Positions 1-8,490 of a stretch of 23,498 nucleotides of DNA are shown one piece after another. The stretch covers positions 1 to 23,498 of the forward strand of contig DNXT01000331.1 of NCBI GenBank assembly GCA_003505795.1, in the 5' to 3' direction. The notes under the pieces are model-generated. The model searched no databases and was not told the origin of the DNA. It was given only the letters and a program-made list of their open reading frames with translations. Source of the DNA: Lysobacteraceae bacterium (GTDB lineage: Bacteria > Pseudomonadota > Gammaproteobacteria > Xanthomonadales > Xanthomonadaceae). Every line of letters starts with the position of its first letter. Positions within the stretch are counted from its first letter, which is position 1. A program made the translations under genes and the position numbers.

Positions 1-33
1 CTCGGCATTCCTGCTGAACCGCTCTTCCGATCT
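1..33. other. Illumina adapter remnant (not genomic)
   Basis: These 33 bases match, from memory, the 3' end of the Illumina paired-end read-2 primer/adapter, including the common GCTCTTCCGATCT tail at 21-33. The reading frame of the following gene becomes meaningful only after this point. It is a library artefact left at a contig end and should be trimmed. Confidence 0.95.
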
Positions 34-1844
34 GCAGCTACCGCCTGGACCCGGCCGCCCGGCGGATGCGGCCGTGGACGCTCGCCGACGGCAGCCCGCT
101 GCTGCAGGGGATCGGCATGGCGATCGCGCCGGACGGCGCGGTCTGGCTCGGCCGCTCCTCCGGCAAGCTGTCGCGCCGCGATCCCGGCGACGGGCTCACC
201 CGCGACGTGGCCGAGGTGCCGGCCGGTGCGCGCGTGCTGGTGTTCGACCGCGACGGCGCGCTGTGGATCGCCACCGGCCGCGGCGCGTTCGTGCTGCGGC
301 CCGGAACCGGGCGGCCGCTCGCGGCCGAGGGCCTGCCGGTGGCCTCCTACGACGACGCGGCGATCGACCGCTTCGGCCGCTTCTGGATGGTCTCCAGCGC
401 CGGCCTGTACCGGCGCCACCACGGACGCTGGATCGAGGTGGAAGTCCGCGGCGACCTGCCCAGCCACGATTTCTCGCGGATCTCGGTGGCGCCCGATGGC
501 GAGGTATGGCTCTCGCTCAACGACGCCGGGCTCTGGCACGGGCGCCTGGACCGCAAGGACGTGCTGACCCTGCGCAAGGTGCAGGACCCGCTGGTGTCGC
601 AGGTGATGCCCTACATCGTGCGGCACGACCGGCGCGGCTGGCTGTGGCTGGGCAGCAGCCAGGGCATCGACCTGTACCGCGACGGCCGCTGGGTGCGCGT
701 GACCCAGGCCGAGGGCCTGCTCTGGGACGATCTCGCCGCCAACGCCTTCTTCGAGGACCTGGACGGCTCGATCTGGATCGGCAGCAGCCGCGGCGTCAGC
801 CGCATCTTCGATCCCCGGGCGCTGTTCGCCAGCCATCCGCTGCGGCTGCGCATCACCCAGGTCAAGCGCGACCTGCAGCCGGTCCACCCCGGGCAGTCGC
901 TGCTGTGGTCGGAGGCGCCGCTGGAGGTGGACCTGGCCACGCCGGGCGCCAGCGGCGGCCGCGACCGCTTCGCGTTCCGCTACCGGGTCAAGGGGCTGCA
1001 GGCGCAATGGACCGGCACCGACTCCAGCCACATCACCTATCCGGTGCTCTCGCCCGGCCGCTACGCGCTCGAGGCGCAGGCGCTGGACAGCCGCCAGCGG
1101 ACCGCCAGCGACATCGCCACGTTCCCGTTCGAGATCTTCCCGCCGTGGTGGCGCAGCCCGTTCGCGATCCTCGCCTACCTGCTGGCGGCGGCCGGGGCGG
1201 TGACGCTGCTGCTGCGCTGGCGCGTCGGCCACCTGCGCGCGCGCGAACGCGAGCTGGAACGGCTGGTGGCCGAGCGCACCCTGGAACTGGAGCAGGACAA
1301 GCTGGCGCTGGAGGCGGCGCGCGCCGCGCTCGCGATCAAGGCGACCCGCGACGAGCTGACCGGGCTGCTCAACCGCACCGGCATCCTCGAGGTCATGCAC
1401 GCGCAAATGATCGCCGCCGAACGCGACGGCCAGCCGCTGGCCGCGGTGCTGATCGACCTGGACCATTTCAAGCAGATCAACGACCAGCACGGGCACCTGG
1501 CCGGCGACGGCGTGCTGGCGCGGGTCGGCCGCCGCCTCAATGCCTGCCTGCGCGGCGACGACCGGATCGGGCGCTATGGCGGCGAGGAACTGCTGGCGAT
1601 CATGCCCGGGCTGGCGCCGGGCGCGCACAACCGCCTGCGCGCGATCCACGACGCGGTCTGCAGCGCGCCGTACGCGGTCGACGAGCGGATCCTGGAAGTC
1701 ACCTGCTCGATCGGGGTGGCCTGGTACCGCCATGGCGAGACCAGCGCGCAGCTGCTCGCGCGCGCCGACGAGGCGCTGTACCGGGCCAAGCACGGCGGAC
1801 GCAACCGCATCGAGCTGGAGCATGGCGGCGCAACCCCGGCTTAA
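34..1844 (+). CDS. Diguanylate cyclase with two-component-regulator propeller and Y_Y_Y domains, 5'-truncated
   Basis: The frame is open from the adapter junction (codons from 36 read SYRLDPAARR before the first Met at 66), so the true start is missing. Counting from Met66, residues 1-260 carry repeated beta-propeller strands of the Reg_prop type (GAVWLG, ALWIAT, EVWLSL, GWLWLGSSQG, GSIWIGSSRG). A Y_Y_Y-like sensor domain spans about 275-358, one membrane helix about 363-385, a coiled coil about 388-430, and a GGDEF domain about 431-590. The catalytic motif is GGEEL at 505-509. RGDD lies five residues before it, matching the inhibitory I-site RxxD. It should synthesise cyclic di-GMP from two GTP at the inner membrane in response to a periplasmic signal. 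The ligand is unknown. Several propeller repeats and the signal peptide probably lie upstream of the contig end. Confidence 0.9.
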
Positions 1845-1896
1845 CCGGCCGCTGCGGCGGCGCTCAAGCAGGCCGCCACGGCGCCGCTAACCCGAA

Positions 1897-1920
1897 CCGG
1901 CGCCTCCACTCCCGCGCCGG
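1897..1920 (+). other. Stem-loop ahead of the MHYT gene
   Basis: A perfect 7-bp inverted repeat (CCGGCGC at 1897-1903, GCGCCGG at 1914-1920) with a 10-base loop ends nine bases before the GTG start of the next gene. There is no T-tract, so it is not a typical intrinsic terminator. It could influence translation, but in DNA this GC-rich a 7-bp palindrome is weak evidence. The rest of the 85-base gap shows no clear promoter. Confidence 0.3.
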
Positions 1921-1929
1921 ACCGCGAAC

Positions 1930-3990
1930 GTGCATTCGAGCTACAACCCCGGACTGGTGGCGCTCTCGCTGGTGGTCGCCATCCTCGCCGCGTATACCGC
2001 GCTGGACATGGCTGGCCGCGTGAGTGCGGCCAGGGGCCGTTCCGGCTTCTGGTGGCTGGCCGGCGGCGCGGCCGCGATGGGCCTTGGCATCTGGTCGATG
2101 CATTTCATCGGCATGCTGGCGTTCCAGCTGCCGATCCCGCTCGGCTACGACCTGGCGCTGACGCTGTATTCGATGGCACTGGCGATCCTGGCCTCGGCGT
2201 TCGCGCTGTGGCTGGTGTCGCAGCCGCTGCTGCCGCTGCTGCGGCTGTCGCTGGGCGCGGTGCTGATGGGCATGGGCATCGCGGTGATGCACTACATGGG
2301 CATGGCCGCGCTGCGCATGCAGCCTGGCATCGAGTACCACGCCGGCTGGTTCGCGCTGTCGGTGGCGATCGCCGTCGTCGCCTCCGCCGCGGCCCTGTGG
2401 ATCGCCTTCAGCCTGCGCGAGAAGCGCGACCGCCACGCGCTGCGCCTGCTCGCGGCGCTGGTCATGGGCGTGGCCATCGTCGGCATGCACTACACCGGCA
2501 TGGCCGCGGCCAGCTTCCCGCCCGGCAGCATCTGCGGCGCGGCGATCGGCGACGGCGTGCACGCCCAGTGGCTGGCGGTGCTGGTGGTGGTGGTCACCCT
2601 GTGCGTGATCGGCATCGCGCTGATCGTGTCCACGCTCGACCGCCAGTTCCAGCTGCGTACCGAGGTGCTGGCCAATTCGCTGGCGCACGCCAACGAACGG
2701 CTGGTGCAGGCCGCGCTGCACGACTCGCTGACCCAGCTGCCCAACCGCCTGCTGCTGAAGGACCGCATCGCCCAGGCGATCGAGCGCAGCCAGCGCCACC
2801 GCAAGCGCTTCGCGGTGATGTTCCTGGACCTGGACGGGTTCAAGGGCGTCAACGACGCCTACGGCCACCAGCTCGGCGACAGCCTGCTGGTGGCGGTGGG
2901 CGAGCGGCTGTCCGCGCTGATCCGCAGCCAGGACACCCTGGCCCGCCTGGGCGGCGACGAGTTCGTGCTGGCCGTGGACATCGAGGAACCGGAGGACGCG
3001 GCCGCCCTCGCCGAGCGCGTGGTCGCGGCGATCGGGTGCAGCTTCGTCCTCAACGGCATCGAGCTGCGCATCTCCACCAGCATCGGCATCGCGATCTATC
3101 CCGACGACGCCACCAGCGAGCGCCAGCTGATGGCCAACGCCGACGCGGCGATGTACCACGAGAAGGCCAGCGGCCGGAACGGCTACGCGTTCTTCGAGAG
3201 CGCGATGGACAGCAGCACCCACGAGAAGCTGATGCTGGTGCACGACCTGCCGCTGGCGCTGGAACAGCGCCAGTTCGTGCTGCACTACCAGCCCAAGTAC
3301 GGCATCGGCAGCGACGCCCCGATCGGGGTCGAGGCGCTGCTGCGCTGGCAGCACCCCGAGCGCGGCCTGATCGCGCCGGACCGCTTCATCCCGGTCGCCG
3401 AGCGCATCGGCCTGATCATCCCGATCGGCGACTGGGTGCTGGACGAGGCCTGCCGGCAGATCCGCGCCTGGAGCGACGCCGGCCATGGCGACTGGAACGT
3501 GGCGGTCAACCTGTCCACCGTGCAGCTGGGCTCGCCGATGCTGGTGGACAACGTGCGCGCGGCGATGCAGCGCCACCGCGTCGCGCCCGGCCAGCTGACC
3601 CTGGAGATCACCGAGACCGCCGCCATGCGCGACGCCGAGGCCAGCCTGGAGATACTCAACGCGCTCACCGCGCTCGGCGTGAGCATCTCCATCGACGACT
3701 TCGGCACCGGCTACTCCAACCTGCTCTACCTCAAGCGCCTGCCGGCCTGCGAGCTGAAGATCGACCGCGCCTTCGTCAGGGAGCTGGACCACAGCGCCGA
3801 GGATTTCGCGATCGTGTCCTCGATCGTGGCGCTGGCGCGGACCCTGAACATGCGCGTCGTCGCAGAGGGTGTCGAGACGGAGGCGCAGCGGGGCCACCTG
3901 CGCCAGCTCGGCTGCGACCAGCTGCAGGGCTACCTGATGAGCCGGCCGGTCAGCCCCGACCAGTTCGTCGGCCTGCTGGAGCGGGCCTGA
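1930..3990 (+). CDS. MHYT-GGDEF-EAL cyclic-di-GMP enzyme (membrane sensor)
   Basis: This 686-residue protein starts at GTG 1930, directly before the membrane-rich N-terminus. Seven predicted membrane segments in residues 1-235 include the three MHYT signatures: MHFIGM at 57, MHYMGM at 120 and MHYTGM at 186. This integral-membrane sensor is proposed in the family to bind copper and sense oxygen, CO or NO. A GGDEF domain follows with intact GGDEF at 341-345 and I-site RSQD five residues earlier. The EAL domain has EAL at 468-470, followed by VNLS, EITE, DDFGTGYSNL, LKIDRAF, AEGVE and LQGYLMSRP. Both the cyclase and phosphodiesterase sites therefore look usable. The architecture matches Pseudomonas MucR/NbdA. 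It lies just upstream of flhB, which suggests a motility-related role, but net activity cannot be read from sequence. Confidence 0.92.
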   Translation: MHSSYNPGLVALSLVVAILAAYTALDMAGRVSAARGRSGFWWLAGGAAAMGLGIWSMHFIGMLAFQLPIPLGYDLALTLYSMALAILASAFALWLVSQPLLPLLRLSLGAVLMGMGIAVMHYMGMAALRMQPGIEYHAGWFALSVAIAVVASAAALWIAFSLREKRDRHALRLLAALVMGVAIVGMHYTGMAAASFPPGSICGAAIGDGVHAQWLAVLVVVVTLCVIGIALIVSTLDRQFQLRTEVLANSLAHANERLVQAALHDSLTQLPNRLLLKDRIAQAIERSQRHRKRFAVMFLDLDGFKGVNDAYGHQLGDSLLVAVGERLSALIRSQDTLARLGGDEFVLAVDIEEPEDAAALAERVVAAIGCSFVLNGIELRISTSIGIAIYPDDATSERQLMANADAAMYHEKASGRNGYAFFESAMDSSTHEKLMLVHDLPLALEQRQFVLHYQPKYGIGSDAPIGVEALLRWQHPERGLIAPDRFIPVAERIGLIIPIGDWVLDEACRQIRAWSDAGHGDWNVAVNLSTVQLGSPMLVDNVRAAMQRHRVAPGQLTLEITETAAMRDAEASLEILNALTALGVSISIDDFGTGYSNLLYLKRLPACELKIDRAFVRELDHSAEDFAIVSSIVALARTLNMRVVAEGVETEAQRGHLRQLGCDQLQGYLMSRPVSPDQFVGLLERA

Positions 3991-4005
3991 CGGTACGGCG
4001 CTTGC
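3991..4005 (+). promoter_or_regulatory. Possible sigma-54 promoter for flhBA
   Basis: CGGTAC-N5-TTGC directly follows the stop codon of the MHYT gene. The GG/GC dinucleotides have the required sigma-54 spacing, and an A follows TTGC. Two consensus positions differ (C for T, T for C in TGGCAC). The start would be near 4017, giving a leader of about 22 bases to flhB. It is weaker than the flgB and fliD sites but sensibly placed. Confidence 0.45.
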
Positions 4006-4038
4006 ATCGTCGGTGGCAGCCCACGCCCTGTCCCGACG

Positions 4039-5172
4039 ATGTCCGAGAACGAAGAAGCCGGCGAAAAGACCGAACAACCTACCGAAAAACGCCTGCGCGA
4101 GGCCCGCGAGAAGGGCAACATCCCGCGCTCGCGCGAGCTGGCGACGGCGGCGGTGTTCAGCGCCGGCGTGTTCGCCCTGATCGCCATGTCCGGCGGACTG
4201 GCCAGCGGCGCGCGCGGCTGGATGAAGACCGCGCTGAACCCGGATCCGGGCCTGCGCGACACCCCCTCGGCGCTGTTCGGGCACTTCGGCGAGCTGCTGC
4301 TGCAGTTGCTGTGGGTGATGGCGCCGCTGGCGCTGGTGTGCCTGCTGGCGGGCCTGCTCGGGCCGCTGGCGATGAGCGGGTTGCGCTTTTCCGGCCAGGT
4401 GCTGATACCGGACCTGAACAAGCTGAACCCGCTGACCGGCCTCAAGCGCCTGTACGGCGGCGACAGCATCGCCGAGCTGGTCAAGTCGTTGCTGCGCATC
4501 GTGTTCGTCGGCTCCGCCGCCGGCCTGTGCATCTGGCAGGGCCTGCACGACCTGCGCGCGCTGCTGGCGCAGCCGCTGGAGTCGGCGGTCGTCGACGGCC
4601 TGAACTTCACCCTCAAGCTGCTGGCCTACACCGCCGGCGCGCTGGCCCTGCTGGCGGCGATCGACGCCCCGTACCAGAAGTGGAACTGGATGCGGAAACT
4701 GAAGATGACCCGCGAGGAGCTGAAGCGGGAAATGAAGGAGAGCGAGGGCAGCCCGGAGGTCAAGGGCCGCATCCGGCAGATGCAGATGCAGCTGTCGCAG
4801 CGGCGGATGATGGAGGCGGTGCCGACCGCCGACGTGGTGCTGGTCAACCCGACCCACTACGCGGTGGCGCTCAAGTACGAGGGCGGCAAGATGCGCGCCC
4901 CGGTGGTGGTGGCCAAGGGCGTGGACGAGCTGGCCTTCCGGATCCGCGAAGCCGGCGAGCAGCACCGGGTCGCGATCGTGTCCGCGCCACCTTTGGCACG
5001 CGCCTTGTATAGGGAAGCCCAACTAGGCAAGGAAATTCCCGTGAGACTGTATTCGGCCGTGGCCCAGATCCTGTCCTACGTCTACCAGCTGCGCGCCTGG
5101 CGCACCGGGCCGATGCCGTCGTTGCCGCCGATCGAGCTGGACGAGTTCAACGGCAAGGGAGCGGCGCGATGA
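4039..5172 (+). CDS. flhB: Flagellar type III export gate protein and specificity switch FlhB
   Basis: FlhB sits in the export gate with FlhA and switches export from rod/hook to filament substrates. The 377-residue protein begins with the family's typical start (EKTEQPTEKRLREAREKG at about residues 9-26). It has four hydrophobic segments (about 33-58, 85-115, 150-170 and 190-212) and a cytoplasmic domain with the autocleavage motif NPTH at 270-273, within VVLVNPTHYAVALKY. Cleavage between Asn270 and Pro271 is the established basis of switching. No strong Shine-Dalgarno is visible before ATG 4039; the start is chosen from family similarity. The last bases overlap flhA (ATGA), implying translational coupling. 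Confidence 0.97.
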   Translation: MSENEEAGEKTEQPTEKRLREAREKGNIPRSRELATAAVFSAGVFALIAMSGGLASGARGWMKTALNPDPGLRDTPSALFGHFGELLLQLLWVMAPLALVCLLAGLLGPLAMSGLRFSGQVLIPDLNKLNPLTGLKRLYGGDSIAELVKSLLRIVFVGSAAGLCIWQGLHDLRALLAQPLESAVVDGLNFTLKLLAYTAGALALLAAIDAPYQKWNWMRKLKMTREELKREMKESEGSPEVKGRIRQMQMQLSQRRMMEAVPTADVVLVNPTHYAVALKYEGGKMRAPVVVAKGVDELAFRIREAGEQHRVAIVSAPPLARALYREAQLGKEIPVRLYSAVAQILSYVYQLRAWRTGPMPSLPPIELDEFNGKGAAR

Positions 5173-7271
5173 GCGCCCAGCCGATGAACGCGCGCAAGCT
5201 GATGGACATGGTCAAGCACGGCCTGGGCGCGCCGATCATCGTGCTGGCGATGCTGGCGATGGTGGTGGTGCCGCTGGCCGCGCCGGTGCTGGACGCCCTG
5301 TTCACCTTCAACATCGCGATCTCGCTGATGGTGCTGCTGGCGGTGCTGTACGTGCAGCGCCCGCTGGAATTCACCATCTTCCCGATCGTGCTGCTGATGA
5401 CCACGATGCTGCGCCTGGCGCTGAACGTGGCCTCCACCCGGGTGATCCTGATCAACGGCCAGAACGGCCACGACGCGGCCGGCAAGGTGATCGCCTCGTT
5501 CGGCGATTTCGTGATCGGCGGCAACTACGCGGTCGGCATCGTGGTGTTCGCGATCCTGACCATCATCAACTTCGTGGTCATCACCAAGGGCGCCGGGCGG
5601 GTGTCGGAAGTGACCGCGCGCTTCATCCTCGACGCCATGCCCGGCAAGCAGATGGCGATCGACGCCGACCTCAACGCCGGCCTGCTGACCCGCGAGGAAG
5701 CCAAGGCCCGGCGCGAGGAAGTGCGCGAGGAAGCCGACTTCTACGGCGCGATGGACGGCGCCAGCAAGTTCATCCGCGGCGACGCCATCGCCGGCATCCT
5801 GATCCTGTTCATCAACCTGCTCGGCGGCATGGCCGTGGGCATGCTCCAGCACGGCATGCCGTTCGCCGAGGCCGCCTCCACCTACACCCTGCTGTCGATC
5901 GGCGACGGCCTGGTGGCGCAGCTGCCGGCGCTGCTGGTGTCCTCGGCGGTGGCGATGCTGGTCACCCGCGCCTCGCGCGCGCAGGACATGAGCAAGGCGA
6001 TGGTCGGCCAGGTGTTCGGCCAGCACAAGGCGCTGGCGGTGGCCGCGGCGATCCTGGGCCTGGTCGGCCTGGTCCCGGGCATGCCCAACGTCGCGTTTTT
6101 GACGCTCGGCCTGATCCTGGGCTTCATCGCCTGGAAGTTGTGGAAGCGCAGCGTCGAAACTCCGGCGGCCGACGCCGCCGGCGGCAAGGGCCTGGTCGAC
6201 CCCAAGGCCCCGGGCGGCGCTGCCGCGGCGCAGCCGAACGCGGAACTGAGCTGGGACGAGCTGCGTCCGATCGACCCGCTGGGGCTGGAGGTCGGCTACC
6301 GGCTGATCCCGCTGGTGGACAAGAGCCAGGGCGGCGAGCTGATGGCCCGGATCAAGGGCGTGCGCCGCAAGCTCACCCAGGACATCGGCTTCCTGATCCC
6401 GCCGGTGCACATCCGCGACAACCTGGAGCTGTCGGCGACCAGCTACCGGCTGATGGTGCACGGCGTGCCGGTCGCCACCGCCGAGGTCCACCCGGACCGA
6501 GAGCTGGCGCTGGACCCGGGCGGCGCGCTCGGCCAGCTGGACGGCATCAAGGGCAAGGACCCGGCGTTCGGCCTGGACGCGACCTGGATCCAGCCGCACC
6601 AGCGCGCCCAGGCCGAGTCGATGGGCTACACCGTGGTCGACCCGGCCACCGTGATCGCCACCCATCTGTCGCACCTGATCCGCGAGCACGCCCCGGAGCT
6701 GCTCGGCCACGAGGAGGTGCAGCAGCTGCTGGCCCAGCTCGGCAAGAGCGCGCCCAAGCTGGTCGAGGACCTCACCCCCAAGGCGCTGCCGCTGTCGGTG
6801 GTGGTGCGGGTGCTGCAGAACCTGCTGGTCGAGCGCATCCCGATCCGCCAGCTGCGCAAGGTGGTCGAGGCGCTGGTCGAGAACGCCCCGCACAGCCAGG
6901 ACCCGACCGTGCTGACCTCGGCGGTGCGCACCGCGCTGGGCCGCTTCATCGTCCAGGAGATCGCCGGGATGTCGCCGGAACTGCCGGTGTTCACCCTCGC
7001 CCCGCAATTGGAACGGGTCTTGCAGGACTCCACCCAGGGTACAGGCGGAGTGGCACTGGAACCCGGTCTCGCCGAACGCCTCCACCAGAGCCTTGCCGAC
7101 TGCGTCGGCAAGCAGGAGGCCAAGAACGAGCCGGCGGTCGTGCTGGTGCCCGGGCAGGTCCGCGCCGCACTGGCACGCCTGGTCCGCCACAGCGTTCCGT
7201 CGCTGTCGGTCCTGGCCTACAGCGAGGTACCGGAAGACAAGCGCCTGAAGCTGGTCGGCACGATCAGCTGA
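5169..7271 (+). CDS. flhA: Flagellar type III export gate protein FlhA
   Basis: FlhA is the large gate subunit that uses proton motive force and docks chaperone-substrate complexes. The 700-residue length is normal for the family. Residues 1 to about 315 hold eight predicted membrane segments and the FHIPEP signature region (FTIFPIVLLMTTMLRLALN at about 75-93), followed by the conserved MDGASKFIRGDAIAG loop containing the essential Asp. A proline/alanine-rich linker (about 325-358) leads to the soluble docking domain ending KLVGTIS. The ATG overlaps the flhB stop codon, and AAGGGAG at 5155-5161 provides a ribosome binding site. In Xanthomonas flhF usually follows flhA; here the next gene is cheV, across a palindromic element. 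Confidence 0.97.
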   Translation: MSAQPMNARKLMDMVKHGLGAPIIVLAMLAMVVVPLAAPVLDALFTFNIAISLMVLLAVLYVQRPLEFTIFPIVLLMTTMLRLALNVASTRVILINGQNGHDAAGKVIASFGDFVIGGNYAVGIVVFAILTIINFVVITKGAGRVSEVTARFILDAMPGKQMAIDADLNAGLLTREEAKARREEVREEADFYGAMDGASKFIRGDAIAGILILFINLLGGMAVGMLQHGMPFAEAASTYTLLSIGDGLVAQLPALLVSSAVAMLVTRASRAQDMSKAMVGQVFGQHKALAVAAAILGLVGLVPGMPNVAFLTLGLILGFIAWKLWKRSVETPAADAAGGKGLVDPKAPGGAAAAQPNAELSWDELRPIDPLGLEVGYRLIPLVDKSQGGELMARIKGVRRKLTQDIGFLIPPVHIRDNLELSATSYRLMVHGVPVATAEVHPDRELALDPGGALGQLDGIKGKDPAFGLDATWIQPHQRAQAESMGYTVVDPATVIATHLSHLIREHAPELLGHEEVQQLLAQLGKSAPKLVEDLTPKALPLSVVVRVLQNLLVERIPIRQLRKVVEALVENAPHSQDPTVLTSAVRTALGRFIVQEIAGMSPELPVFTLAPQLERVLQDSTQGTGGVALEPGLAERLHQSLADCVGKQEAKNEPAVVLVPGQVRAALARLVRHSVPSLSVLAYSEVPEDKRLKLVGTIS

Positions 7272-7273
7272 CG

Positions 7274-7389
7274 GCCGGGATTGGGATTCGGGATTGGGGA
7301 TTCGTAAGAGCGTGCCGTCACCGGGCTTGGCCTGGCGACGGAGTGGCCTGCGAATCCCCAATCCCGAATCCCCAATCCCCAATCCCGGC
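7274..7389. repeat. Palindromic GGGATT-type intergenic element, copy 1
   Basis: A 31-base left arm (7274-7304) made of GGGATTG/GGGATTC-like units is answered by its reverse complement on the right (7351-7389), which carries one extra unit. The arms enclose a 46-base centre that itself forms a hairpin (7315-7325 with 7331-7341; one mismatch, one wobble). The element begins three bases after the flhA stop and ends just before the cheV promoter. A related copy lies at 11255-11387. It looks like a non-autonomous dispersed repeat; no coding capacity is evident. Confidence 0.85.
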
Positions 7390-7396
7390 TTTCCCC

Positions 7397-7424
7397 TCAA
7401 GTTCCCCGCCGCGGCTGTCGATAA
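7397..7424 (+). promoter_or_regulatory. Probable sigma-28 (FliA) promoter of cheV
   Basis: TCAAGTTC (7397-7404), 12 bases, GTCGATAA (7417-7424). The -10 differs from the FliA consensus GCCGATAA at one base, and the -35 matches TAAAGTTT at six of eight. The spacer is one base longer than the usual 11, as in the fliS site. The predicted start falls at about 7430, immediately before the cheV ATG at 7432. Confidence 0.5.
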
Positions 7425-7431
7425 CCCTCCC

Positions 7432-8376
7432 ATGTCACACGACTTGCTCAACCGCATCGACCAGCGTACCCGCCTGGCCGGCCACAACCGACTGGCCCTG
7501 CTGCTGTTCCGGCTCGGCGGCCGTCAGCTTTTTGGCGTGAACGTGTTCAAGGTGCAGGAAGTGCTGCGCCGGCCGGACCTGTTCCAGGTACCCGGGCTGC
7601 CGTCGGAGTTCGCCGGCGTGGCCGACGTGCGGGGACGCTCGGTGCCGGTGCTCGACCTGGGGCTGGCGATCGGCCATCCCGAGCGCGAACCGGACGCCGG
7701 CTCCACCCCCGGCTACCTGGTGGTCGCCGAGTTCAACCGCTCGGTCCAGGGCTTCCTGGTCAGCGGCGTGGAGCGCATCGTCAACATCGCGGTGGAGGAC
7801 ATCCATCCGCCGCCGGAGCTGGGCGCCGAAGCCACTTATTTGACGGCGGTCACCCGCTTCCAGGGCGAGCTGATCCAGGTCATCGACGTGGAAAGCGTGC
7901 TGGCCGACATCGCCCGGGTCAGCAACGACATCGAGCTGGATCCCTCGATGGTGCTCAGGAGCGACGGCCCGCAGCTGCAGGTGCTGGTGGTCGACGACTC
8001 GCGCGTGGCGCGCCAGCAGATCCGCAGCGTGCTCGACCAGCTCGGCGTCGGCGCCACCCTGCTCTCCGACGGGCGCCAGGCGCTGGACCACCTCTTGCAG
8101 GTACTGGCCTCGGGCGAGAGCCCCGCCGAGCGCTACGCCATGATCATCTCCGACATCGAGATGCCGGCGATGGACGGCTACACGCTGACGACGGAAATCC
8201 GGCGCAACCCCGGCCTGGCCAACCTCTACGTGCTGCTGCATACCTCGCTGTCGGGCGTGTTCAACAACGCCATGGTCGAACAGGTCGGCGCCAACGCGTT
8301 CGTGGCCAAGTACAGCGCCCACGAACTGGCTGAATACGTGCTGGCGCGGCTGCAGGTGGTCGCAGAGGCGGCCTGA
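7432..8376 (+). CDS. cheV: Chemotaxis coupling protein CheV (CheW-receiver fusion)
   Basis: CheV couples chemoreceptors to CheA and can be tuned by phosphorylation. The 314-residue protein has an N-terminal CheW-like domain (about 20-165; LLLFRLGGRQLFGVNVFKVQEV and VADVRGRSVPVLDL) and a C-terminal receiver domain (about 182-312). All receiver key residues are present: Asp188/Asp189 (VVDD), the phospho-acceptor Asp241 in SDIEMPAMDG, Thr271 and Lys293 (FVAKY). The frame is open further upstream to 7294, but that part is translated repeat element. ATG 7432 gives the usual family start (SHDLLNRIDQRTRLAGHN). No Shine-Dalgarno is seen, and the likely promoter abuts the start. It is an orphan chemotaxis gene here; cheA, cheW and cheY are not in the window. 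Confidence 0.95.
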   Translation: MSHDLLNRIDQRTRLAGHNRLALLLFRLGGRQLFGVNVFKVQEVLRRPDLFQVPGLPSEFAGVADVRGRSVPVLDLGLAIGHPEREPDAGSTPGYLVVAEFNRSVQGFLVSGVERIVNIAVEDIHPPPELGAEATYLTAVTRFQGELIQVIDVESVLADIARVSNDIELDPSMVLRSDGPQLQVLVVDDSRVARQQIRSVLDQLGVGATLLSDGRQALDHLLQVLASGESPAERYAMIISDIEMPAMDGYTLTTEIRRNPGLANLYVLLHTSLSGVFNNAMVEQVGANAFVAKYSAHELAEYVLARLQVVAEAA

Positions 8377-8441
8377 TCGCAGTGGCGGGCGCCCTCTGCC
8401 GCCCCCTGAAACGCCGACCGCGGCCCGGTGGAACGGCCGTT

Positions 8442-8456
8442 TGGCACAACACTTGC
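8442..8456 (+). promoter_or_regulatory. Sigma-54 promoter of the flgBCDE operon
   Basis: TGGCAC-AACAC-TTGC is a full match to the sigma-54 -24/-12 core, with GG and GC correctly spaced. The start is predicted near 8468, leaving a leader of about 23 bases to the flgB GTG. FleQ-type activation is expected from related bacteria, but no activator site was identified. Confidence 0.85.
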
Positions 8457-8479
8457 CTGCTACTCCCGTAACGAACCGC

Positions 8480-8485
8480 GGGAGA
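8480..8485 (+). promoter_or_regulatory. Ribosome binding site fixing the flgB GTG start
   Basis: GGGAGA lies five bases upstream of GTG 8491. The in-frame ATG at 8428 lies upstream of the sigma-54 promoter and so cannot be on the transcript, so this site decides the start. Confidence 0.7.
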
Positions 8486-8490
8486 ACGCC

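Noticed and set aside
66..68. ATG as start of the first diguanylate cyclase gene
   Set aside because: The frame continues open to the adapter junction with sensible codons, and the propeller is incomplete, so this Met is internal.
1864..5022. A very long open frame on the minus strand (over 1000 codons), and similar ones opposite most flagellar genes
   Set aside because: These lie antisense to well-recognised genes. Their translations are rich in H, Q, R, A and G and have no recognisable domain, as expected from codon bias in high-GC DNA.
7294..7431. Upstream start for cheV
   Set aside because: The added 46 residues would be translated from the palindromic repeat, and CheV homology begins at 7432.
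8377..8441. Terminator after cheV
   Set aside because: Only short imperfect GC-rich pairing and no T-tract are present.
8428..8490. ATG start for flgB at 8428
   Set aside because: It lies upstream of the sigma-54 promoter; GTG 8491 has a ribosome binding site and the normal FlgB start.
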